Assembly (NCBI GenBank): GCA_013400975.1 | Contig: WBMZ01011781.1 | Coordinates: forward strand, 1-64,000 | Length of the DNA stretch: 64,000 nucleotides | Reading direction: 5' to 3' | Source of the DNA: Atrichornis clamosus | Taxonomy: Eukaryota; Chordata; Aves; Passeriformes; Menuridae | In this document: positions 48,516 through 60,500 of the stretch, piece after piece | How the letters are laid out: each line of letters starts with the position of its first letter | How positions within the stretch are numbered: position 1 is the first letter of the stretch | Program-made: the position numbers and the translations under genes | The notes under the pieces: generated by a model | Seen by the model: only the letters and a program-made list of their open reading frames with translations | Database searches by the model: none | Told to the model about the DNA's origin: nothing

Positions 48516-51500
48516 CTGCCAAAGAAACAGGTTTTAGGCACATGTGATGGCTATGAATTCCGTATTTTAAAACTGACAATAGAAACATATCTACAGGGAA
48601 TGCCATTGAAGAAATTCTTCCTAGTAGGTAGGATATTTTTACCTCTTTTGTGATCACTGATCCTAGATTTTTCTTTAACATCAGTTGCAACTGCACGCAC
48701 ATGGACTAGTGTAACTTCAAGAGATGTTAACACATGGGTTTTTTTCAAATTTAAGCATTACAGTCTTTACTGTTTTGAGTTCATCTATTGACCACCTGTT
48801 AGTAAGTGACTGACAGGTCACTTACCAAGTCAAATGCTTCTCAGACATTCATACATGTCAGGCAGAGGGCACCAATTGTAGCTGGGAAGGTCAGGTTAGG
48901 TATTGATGCAGCAGTGGGAGGGTTTGCCCAGGCAGATTATAAAATCGTCATCCTAAAAGGCTTTCAGGATTTTGGCTAGCCAAAAACGTGGCTGATGATT
49001 AGATCTCATTTGCTGCAGTCCTTTGAGCAAGAGGCAAGGGACTTGTACAAGTCCCCTCAAACCAATATTCCTCCTATTCATCTGTTTTATATCACATGGA
49101 AGCAGATTAAGAGCATTTGCACAAGCAGGTGCCTTCTCTACAATACAAGAAGTAACGAGAACTGAAAGTTTATTATGATGATCTTAGTTTCAATTCAGTG
49201 TGCAAGAGTATTTAAAATTACCTCAAACCTTAAATGGAATATATCTGTCTATAATTAACAGATCACTGGGCAAGAAGGGTGCAGGAATAAGTGCTGATTA
49301 GAAAACAAGTCCTGAAGTCTTATACGCACTTGAAAGTGGTCACACCGAGTTTTCCTGGGTAGAGGGCAGGAATAAAACTGCCTTCCCTTATTTTCTCCAT
49401 CTTTTCTCACAATTCTAAGGCTGCAGAGACGGCGGTGTTTACTGCAGCGAGGATGGCCCGTGCTCAACGTACGAATATCATCTGTCACATTCGTTGGAGG
49501 TGTGCTGTAATGACAGGTTACAAAATGACTCCGGCGTAATTTTAAAGCGATTGCGCCTTTAAAGCTGAATGATTGCTAGTAGTGAATACACAAGACTGTG
49601 TGCTTTTCTTGAGGTATTATACCACTTTTCCCCACCATGTTTTAAATTATTTTGAAGTACTCAAATTCATCTACAAACAAAATAAATATTACCACTGATA
49701 TTATACTGCCCCCCTCAAATTCTGGCATGCTCTAACAGAGTATTCTGCTCTAAGTGGGAAAAAGACCAACACCAAGTAATTACTCCAGGTTGAAGGCATG
49801 TTGTATGCTTCACGGGAAAGACTCCCACTAAAAAGTTACAGTAATGCTTCAAATCATATTTGGACAAGAAGTAATCCAACTGAGGGGCTGAAACATAATT
49901 CTCTGAATGGGATAAAGTTCCTTTTTTTCTTCCTCATGATTGAGATAATCTCTGACTATCTGAATGCAATACACAAGGCTTCATTTAAAAACAGTAACAT
50001 GAAAAAGATTAATGCTCTGAAATGTAGTTTTCCAATATATTTACAGAGCAGAAAAACAGTGAGGGAACTTTAGTGAAAAAAAGAAAATATGAATTCATTC
50101 TGTTCAAGTTATCAGGTTAGGAATTTTTCGTTGTCTTCTATGTCTGGAAGATTGCAGTCCTGCAGACACCAGAAGTTTTCTTCCAACACCTCATTAAAAC
50201 ACAGGAAGATAAAAACAACCAACAGATTTTTTTGTTGGTTTTGGTTCATTTTTTTCAGTATTTTTTTAAACATTTCATTTGATGACTTGCTCCAACCACC
50301 TGTTATCATGATTGATAGTCTCATTTCTTGTTTGCACTCCTGTGTGTTCTCAATTATCCTGCCCACATCCTCAGTTCTGCAGTCCTCTACTGAGAGTGTG
50401 AGGAGAAATGTATTCGTACAGTCTAGCCTGGCTAGTCAGTGAGATCGTTTCACAACTGGTGCTTCAACAATGCAAGAAGTAATTTCTGTATTTCAGAACA
50501 GACACATGACCAAAAATTTTGTAGTGCATCATCAATATTTCACATTCAGCCTGCATAATTTACTATTGTAAGTGGCATCTATCTTGCACTCCTATTACTG
50601 TTGTGAATGTCTGCCCAACTTTTCCTTGACAACCCACATAGATTTTCACATTTCTCTTAACTAGGCAATGGATGTGTCTGAACAGGGCCCTGTAAATAAA
50701 AGTTCAGGATGGGTAGAGCATTGAAGTGGTTATATATAGAATGGGGAGGGAAGTTAAGAGTAGTGACAATGACAGGTAGTTCATCAAGGTATCTCTACAG
50801 AGCTTCCTATCATGGAAGAATGCTGAAAACTGGTAGTTGACAAATAATTTTAATTAGAATATATACATCCAGCTAGCTTCCTTTTGTAATCTTTCACACT
50901 GACTTCAAGATCTCTCTAAGTAGACAGCAACTACAGCGCTAAGATTAGACAACTCCTTAGGTAGACCTGTGGTTGACCTATTAAAGCTATCCTATCCTAT
51001 TCAATTGGAGTAGCTGAACTATAAACAGCTGTGTAGGTAACAGCAGTATTGGCCAGATGCCAAAATCAGGACTTTTCCAGTGACAGCCTAGGTCATCCAC
51101 TGCTTTTGAAATCTGAATTAAATTATAGTTAGCCTAGAATAAGTTACCTCTGGCAGAAATCCAAAGACAACACTGTCTGAGCCCAACAGCACAGTATTCA
51201 ATTAATCTTTCAGGATAAAGCTGGTTTATGGGATTATAAAGACTCGTTTTCATTTTAGAATACATACCTGATTGCTACATTATATGGGTGAACCGAAGGT
51301 ACACGATCAGTTTTCTGTTTCTTCTGTATGTGCTTGAAAGAGACAGATTGCTGACAGGAGGGCAAAGCTAGAGCAGTTATGTCTGTGGAGCCGTCCTTGT
51401 TTGTGCTTCCCCCTGACTGGTAGGCATTGCTTTGGATCTGTTTACAACTGCTTTTTGGAGCAACACACTGAGAACGTCCATAAGGTATCTGCGTATCATT

Positions 51501-54500
51501 TCTCAAAACAGTTTTGTTGCCAAGATCTGTTAAGACAAGAGTTGTAGTTCCAAATGCAGTTTTTCTATTGATCTTTATTTCTGTGCTTGTTTTTCTGAAA
51601 TCATCACAAGGGTACTTCATTAAGTTTGTGTTAAAGGCTGCAGAATCTTCAACACTCTCCATCTTTGGAACTAAGGAGGAAAGTTATTAGTTATAATCCA
51701 TCTGCATAGAATAATACATTATATTTCTGATCTGTGTTCATAAGTCATATGGAGAGTGAAAGAGTAAATTTACAGTAACATCGTAGAAAGATCTCAAAAC
51801 CTGTCACAAATTAGAGAGAGTACAAAATTTCTTAAAATAAAAAAACCTGATGCACTCCTGGAATTACATAAAACGTGTTTCAAGATAACATTACTATTTC
51901 TTGAATAGGATCAGCTGTCAAGAGTACTATGTAAGTGAAAGCTACTGGACAATTAACTATATAAAATTGGATTTGACCCACAAGGATTAAAGTATTTAAA
52001 TTTTTCAAAATAACCTTTTATAACCCCAGCAACAGGAGATCACAGGGTATGGTACTTCCAAACAGCAATGCATTCTCTATGTTTAAAGCATTATTTCACT
52101 ACTGACACAAAAAGGAATATTCAGGTTTTGGATTTTCTGGTGTTTTCAGGGTTCTTGTCCTTTCCAAACTTTGTGTGCATCCAAACTTACTGATCCCTTA
52201 CTTTAAGAAGCTTTTCAGAAGAGAGCAGTTCAGACATTTGCTTTGTATTTATTTCCTGGCATGAACAACAGTTTCTTAACAGAATCAGAGGCCCTCCTAG
52301 TGGGCAGTAATCACTCCAAAAGAGTAGGCATAATTTATTAATGCCCATTTAATACATAAGGAGCCTCTGAGTAGTCTCTTTCCTGAGAAAAGGGTGAAAA
52401 GAAGAACTTTATGGCATCCCTATGTGCCATCTTTTAAAGTAGCTGTGAAGCCCTTCGTAGGTAGCTGCGAAGTGTTCAAGGACAGAGTCCTTCCTTTTCT
52501 ACGATATCCAGCAAGTGTCTACCTCCTTTATCTTCCCTCCGTGCAAAGAAGGACATTAAGCAGGAGTTAAGCAGAAGGACAATGGGTAGATGAGACATAC
52601 ACAAGGGCACACTCTCTCCAAAGGCATTCTGATTCAGACACAAAATAAGAATCGCTGTAGTTTACTCAGAACATTACTTGTTTCCAGGCTCCTTCCATTT
52701 TGTCACTACTGCACAGTGAAACATACCGATTCAGTGCATTCAGACTTTTTCAGAAAGAATAGTAGCTTGGCCTTGTACTTAGCAACGGAGCAAGGAAATT
52801 GCAATGTAATGGTAAATAATTATCTGTCTGTAGACTGAATTATTTTGTCTCTGGGGCCAGCAGCTAATTTTACATACCAAGTATTCTGTCCTCAAAAATT
52901 CATACATTTCTGCTGACAGTGGTTAATTTTAGAAATAACATAAAAGACAAACACCGAACAAAGTAAGAACACAAGGAATCTTAAGGATTGAAAAAAAGAG
53001 AGGCAAGCTAACCCATATTTGAAAAAAAAACCAAACTCAAATACCACTCCTATGATGCAAAAATAAATCTTTTTTTTTTTTTTAATTTTTCTAACAGTAT
53101 TCCATCAAGACTAACACATCTTCAAATTTCAGGCCTGTTTTCAGTAATCGCATGTAACTAAACAAGTAAAACTTAGAAGTACAGGAGAAGGAATGAGATT
53201 TTGTTTCAAAGCTTGAAATAAAACATTTATGCACGTGGCGTTATATATTATAAGGTGCAGCTGACAGACTAAATTCCAGGACAAATGTTAGTTGGTAAAA
53301 AACTGATTCTGTGAACAGATTAAAATTTTCAGCTTTCTGGCGCTGATTTTTGCAGAAGAATTGTGAGATTAGCCTGTGTTGGCAACAACTGTCATGTAAG
53401 GCACAGACATACTGTTATTGATTCCTGACCTAAGAAGATGGACTACAGCTAGAGCAAGATAAAGAGTTTTCCACACACAACTCCATTCATAAAAGGATTA
53501 AGCAACAAAGCAATGTTTCATGTAGATAGCAGCATTAAAAGCTCCAGCAAGAGACAAAAAACAAATTTAGGTAAGAAGTCCAGAATCATTTTTACTCTGA
53601 AGTTGGAGGGGGAAAAAAACTAGCCCCTGAGAAACCTGACAACCTTTTAGAAAAGGATACTAAAATATACTGCTTTTCTTCAAATGAAAGAATGATAGTT
53701 AATTTTCTGATCCTTGATGATTTCTCATTCAGACTCATGCTGGAAACTTTGAATGATTTTAAGGAGAGTTGAAAGAACGGTAATTTTTCTCACTCCTTGG
53801 CCCAATTAAAAAACAAAAGGGTCACTGAAGACACTTATCTATAGAATCCCACCTGCACACAAAGTTGGAAGATGGGAAGAAGGGTTTCAGGCAAGACAGT
53901 TTCCATATTGTCTGTGTAAGATTTCCTCAAAATCTGATGTCAAGTTATCTAGTTGTATAAATATCTTTCACAATAAGACACTTGTACAGTTCTAAAAACT
54001 ACATCAAAAGCACAGTCCTCCCCCCTTTCCCCATACAGATGCCAGACAACCTTTCAGTACCTGCAGGCCTTGAAGTCAAACAGGCATCACAAATTTCAGC
54101 AGAAGGCTTGTTTATTAGGGTGCAGAGCATACACGTCCACTCCTCTTCAGATTTCTGAGCTACGTGTTCATTAGAACATGACCCCCTGCCATATGCCCAG
54201 CCAATTAGGCTATTTCTAGCTGGCAGTTTGCTGTGAAACAAAAGAATGATGTTAGTACTTTGTGATGTTTCCTCTACAAATGGCCTTACACCACTCTGTG
54301 CAGAGAGGCATGGGGCTAGAGAATAAGCAGTACATAACGTTATGCCTCCTATCAGAGCTTGGACAGCATGTCACCATTCAAGTTTGATTTTTGTTTTCTT
54401 TATCTCAAGGGCAAATCTTTCCAGATGCTGCAGAGCTAATACAAATAAAAATATTTAAACAAGAAATTGATAGAAAGTTAATTATTAACTGATGTTCTCT

Positions 54501-57500
54501 CCAGCACAATGCCCCAGCCTCTCAAATTCCCTACCATTTTCAAATGCTGCAGCAAAAATCTTGGTGAGAAAGGGAGACTTTTTCAGGGCTTTCCCCCCAT
54601 CCCTTGTACAGAACACTTTCTAACAAATGCATTGCTGGATGAAGAACTATTTAGAAGATGAACTGTAGAAAGTCACAAAGTCTAGCAACTAATTTTTTTT
54701 TTGCTCTCATTTAAATGCTACCCATAAGTCCACTTTGTTATCATAACAGCCAAAAGCACTGAAAGCATTACAAGTTAGAAAGTCTCTTGTGTGTCACCAC
54801 TTGCTGGAAAGCCTTTTAAACATGTAGAAGCCTGTTCAGAATTAAGGAAACTAGGTGTGACTTGTGAGCCAAAGCTATACCCCAGACATCACTAAAGATT
54901 TAGCTTTATTTATTTTCCTGTAAATTATAATACCTCCTATGTTGATACACTGATTTAGAATCAGTTACTCTTTTACAGTCACTTCATGTTACCAAGGGCT
55001 AATCTTGTCACAGTATCCAAACACTGACAGCATGTTAAATATAATTTAAACTTACCTGTTCAGTAAGTTATGTATGTAAATTTTTAAGTTTATGGTTGAT
55101 AAGTTGTCAAGTGTTTTTCTTCATAGTTTTTGTGGAATTGTGCATTTTTGGAGACCTTTATTAATCCTAAGAATTTAAGCACTTCAATTAATGATGCAAA
55201 TGCTGTAGTTGGGAACTGTTGTGACACTCCTTTGACCTATCACTTTTTCCACAATGATCACTCTCCATAACAGGCTAGACCTCTAAGATAACGGCAGAGA
55301 TATCCACTACCTACCACATCTTCCACAACAGTAAAACCAAGGACATAGAGAGATCCTGTGCTGTTAAGAGGCAGAACAGACATTACAGTAGCATTCACCA
55401 AAATACTGGCTAGATAACCAAACAGCTGAACTGTAAGTGTTAAAATGGATATTTTCACATTATTAGATCAGTTGTTCTACTCAACTGTCAGAAATGCATT
55501 ACTAGACTGAATATATTCAGTGTGTCATGTTTTGGAGTTCAATTCCGTGTTGTTCCCCTGATCCATCTGTCCTGTCATTCCCTCCACACCCTTTCCCATT
55601 TTATGAAATATGTAGGGGAAAGTCTATTTTTAAAATTCAAGGTACATTTGAATTTGAGTAGGTAACTTTATAATGGGTATTTTCTTCATTTTTTCAGCTG
55701 AGCAAACTCATAAGCTCCTTGACTTGACCCAACAACCACTGGGTTAAATTCTACAGTTTAACATCTGTAGCAAGTCAGTCTGATCACTCCTTCCAGTCTT
55801 TAAATGTGAAAAGCTTGGAATGGCAGATAAGTTGTTTGAGCTACACATCCTTTTACATGGTCAGCTACTGCATAATTGAAAAGAGAGCATTAGAACATAA
55901 AGACCATTAGGATAAGGACAACACAAGAAGTGACCTTTTTATAAATCTACCACTACCATGTTTTTCACCGAAATACAAACTGTTTAATTATTTATTTAAA
56001 AATACAACAACAAAATCCCAAATCACTACTTGTTCTAGAACAGAAAGAGAAGATTTTCTTCCTTGCATTCTTTTCTAGTTATCTGACTCAACAGAACACT
56101 GCTGTCTTCCTACCCTTCTGCAAAATATTTCTCATTATTACTTTCTGAAAATACAGCAGATTGGTCTTATCAGCTTGTGAAATATTTATCTTCCATCCTG
56201 GAATTTTCAATATTTGATCTGTACTCAAAGGCAATTTTTATGCTTTAACCAAAATCCCTTCAGCCATCTGAGTCCTGAAAGACACTTGGAGGTAGAAGAG
56301 GCATTTGTGCATTCTGTAAATCTTATCTAAAAATATATATATATGTACATACACACTAATGAGGCAAAGCTGCAAAGTGAAACAGCATCTTATATTAGAT
56401 TGACAGAGTATAAAGCCAAAATTCTGAAGCCTCCGATGAAAATTTTCAAGAATAACAGAAACCTAAGTCATAATAAAGTGCTTTTGGAACTTTTACCTTT
56501 TGACCCTTTGTGATATCAAATGCATTTTCTGTTTTCCTGAAATAAAAGGAGGAAAGCTGCTGCTAGCACAATTTATGTGGAAGTGAAAGTGTCTCAGTGG
56601 CACACCTACAGTAAAAGCTTTTTAAATCTGATAAGGAGGAAGAAAAAAAGTACTAAGCCCCTACAATATTTGCTGCACTCTGAATTACTGAAGTTTTAGT
56701 TATCCTCAGTGTAACTGTATATCCAGAAGAAAATTGCATAGATGCACAGCTATCTAGATATTCCAGGACTGACAGGGCTATCCTGCAAAAAGCAAGAGAC
56801 ACAAAATTCCTACTTCATGCTATTCAACTCAGTTGCGTGTAAACATCCAAGTCCATGATGTTGATAACACCAAGAACAAAGGGCAACTTTTCCAGTGACT
56901 TAGTTTCACTGAATAATTCTGAGTACTCTGAATTGTTTTCTAATTCCTACATTTGTTTAGAATAATAGCTACTTCCTAATAGGTGTTGCCTTGGAAAGAA
57001 ATAGTATCAAAGAATCAAAGCTTCTAGCTTTTTTTAAATACCAATGGCCAAAATATTCTTCTTATGCAAGGTGTCCTGCTTTTGTCTGGCATAGAGTTAA
57101 TTTAGTTATAAAATGCACACAGATCCATTCTGTTTCAAAGAGGGTGTCCTCTTACTGTAACAGCACTTTGAGGTACTTAAAAATATCACAAAATTACCAT
57201 CATACCTAAGACTGACAAGTTGGGGATCCGCCTTTTGACATCGAGAGCAGAAGTAAGTCATCCTGTTATTGTCTCCTAAACGACACACAGTGATGTTCCC
57301 AGTGCACTCCCCACAGGCTGGGCGCTTGTAAACTTTGTAGTGCTTGTAGAGTGGAGACCCAGTTTTGCGGCACTAAAACAGAACGTGGTTAAAAACCAAG
57401 TTAGAGGCTCAGCATAAATTTTATGTGAGCCTGAAAATAAAAAGCCCTACATAAACTGACAACGCAATCACTAGTTGAAGATATTTGAGACACTAATAAG

Positions 57501-60500
57501 GGCTATATATATTTTTCATATTATTTTATGTAAAGAATTGACAAATCAGGTATAACAGTATCTGTAATTCTCCACATAATGAAATAAAAGACAGAAGAAA
57601 AAAAACCATACTAGCAAGGTGCAAGCAAATACATGCTAGGAACTCTCTTGAGTTCAGCTGGGCCAGCTACCTCTGATTCAGCACCAGTTGTCTTTGGCAC
57701 CTGAAGAAGTCATCTTGAAGAGCTAAAGAGCTCCAATCAATGCAGCATAGAAAACAAAACAAGCATAAACCACAAAACCAACACCACCTTCCCTCACTTC
57801 CAAAAGAGCCAAAAACACACCACAGAGCCAGCTCAGAGTTTATGCTACAATCTGGATTAATCAGCCTTCCCAAAATCTAAAGAACTGTGCAATGCAGAAA
57901 TATTCCCAAGATTCTCTAAGTGTTGGGTAGTGCCCAGTAAGGTTTCTCAGCTTCATCCTGGCCCTTGCCTTGCTAGACAACTTGGCTCATGAAAAGCCGC
58001 TTGGCACTACAGTGAGCTCCCCAGATCCTGGCAGAAAGTCATATTAAATTAAGTACATTACAAGCCCAAGGGCACAGTGACCTGAAGAGCCTCCAGACAG
58101 CTGACAGGCAGGCACATTTCGTGACACAATTCACACGTAGTCAGCATAGACACACTACAGCTAAAAGTGGCAAAAAAAAAAAAAATCCAAACAAGAAAAG
58201 GCCAGCGGAGATTCAGCCAACTCTGCAGAGCCACACAAGTTTCTGCATTATAATCACAAATCCTTGGGTACAAATGATACCACAGCTAGCCCAGCAATAC
58301 CAGCACAGCTCTGGCAGAGTTCAATAGCTCTTGCTCCATAACGGATGAAGACCCTTCGAGTTCTCCCAAAATACAGGTGAGTTTGAGCGCAGCATATTTG
58401 CTTCAGCTGTGCGCTTATTCATCAGCCTCGCTGAATGAGCATTCTTGTGCCAGTACAAAGTAGTAATTCAATCAGAAAGAATTATTAATATGTATTTGCA
58501 TGAGTATTCACAAGCAGTTTGCTGCCTCCTTGAGCTTTTCAGTCAGTTCCTTATGAGTAGTTTTTTCTCATTCTATTATGTAAAAACCAAAAAAAAGCAA
58601 CAGCTTTTGACACAAGACTCTTCATCTTTGCATCTGTAATGATACACTATGATGACTGCAAACAATCTGTAACAGTCTATAAAAAAATTTTCAAGCACTA
58701 TCCCCCATATTAACATATTTTCATTATGTTTCTTAAAGAGACTTGGGAAGAGAGGTTAGCCCTCTTTTAAAAGTACCTGACTAGTGAATACTTGCTAAAT
58801 GTTGATTATAAAAGTTTTCAAAATGGCTAAAGAGAAAGTTTAACTTGTTTATTATCAGTCTAAAAGCCTGTGACACATTTAAATTTCTGAGTATTACAGT
58901 TGTAGCAGAACTAGATTTTAACTCTTTACTGGCAGACCTCACTGAAGTTTGGGGAAAGAAAAGATTTCCTTAGCCAAGAAACTAAAGTATCTTAAGTCAC
59001 TTGGGGGAAAGCAGACATTTAAGCATGAAACAAATTACATTTTTTGCCTTTATGATTCTAGGAATATTTAGTGCCTTCCACCTCACCTACCTAAAAGTTC
59101 TTTCTAGCAGTGCTAGCTCCTTGCCTTTCATGAATATCAAAAGAAACAGACAAAAATGTCACTACTGCTGTTCACTTCTTTGCATTCAGCTTGAAGAAAC
59201 AAAATATAGAAAAATTAGGTCAAATTCTCTCTTCTCCTATTATGGTAAGTTAAAGAGAAATCAGGAATTATGGTGTTTACAGGGGAAGAAATTAAATCCT
59301 ACTAAAGTTGTGGCAGTAGGGAGAAACTGTTAATTTATTTCACTTTAGCAACCAAAACCATTGTTTCAGTTAGGGGAAAGAAAGTTGCCAGAAGTTACAA
59401 ACTGTTTAGTCAATAAGTGTAATTGCTATTTAAAGTTTTATAAAGGAAGACACATGAATTACCTTCATATTTCCTTGGGACAATCTCTAGTTCCCAGTTT
59501 GAAGAGTGATCTTTATGTTACCTAACATGTAAATTTGTGCTTAACCTACACCAATTCTGACATGTTCAGAGTGACATAACAGCACATGCACAGAAAAACT
59601 GCACTGGCCCTTAGGCAGCACATGTGAGTCTTTTGGGCCAAGCTGGACATATTTTGACAATGTTGACTCCCCCTACCTTTCCATCATTTGACAATTCACA
59701 ATTACTAAAGAGCACACAAACCAACATTCCTATTCATGGAAACACTTGCTTTGTTGCATGTTTTTCCTGTTTTCACCGGATGATCACACATAGCTAACGT
59801 GCCAAAGTCACATTTTGGAGGTTTTTCAGAAATATGTGCCAATACCTTATAAAAAAGCAGGGTAAAATCACGCGTCATTTTCACCAAGTGACGTATATGC
59901 TCATCTGTCAGTTGGCAAACCTGTAAGAAAGACAAGAATGATTTTTAGAATATTACAATGCTAAGGGACAATGGCAAAAAAAGACAGATGCACCTTGAAC
60001 ACTGATGCGGAGTTGCATTTCTTCATGTTGTAATAATTCCCTGACTTCACTTTATCATCTGAGTAAAACAGTACGTGTTCCCATTCTATATTACAAAAAC
60101 TCACTGGTTGCCTACCAAACAATGTGCTTTGCCTCATCCACGCAAAACATGTGGTAGAAAATTCAGTTATCTTGCCCTATATTGACCAAAGAGTTCATGA
60201 TCACATGAATCACAGAGTTAACAACTCTCACTTCCCTCCTAATTTCCTCATGGATTATAATATGACCTATCATCTGAGACTCTTTCTTGTGAGAGATATT
60301 CAGGAAGAATACGTGAGCCAAAGGTATCACAATTAGAAAGACATATCAACCAAATATATTTTTGTTAAGAACTCAAAATTTGAAGTCACATTTTTCTTTT
60401 TTTCTGCCATGTTGCAGATACAATTAAAATCCAGACTGATCCTATGAACAACTTTCAAAATACTATGTTTAAAAAACTTTTCGGTTACTATCTTCACCAG

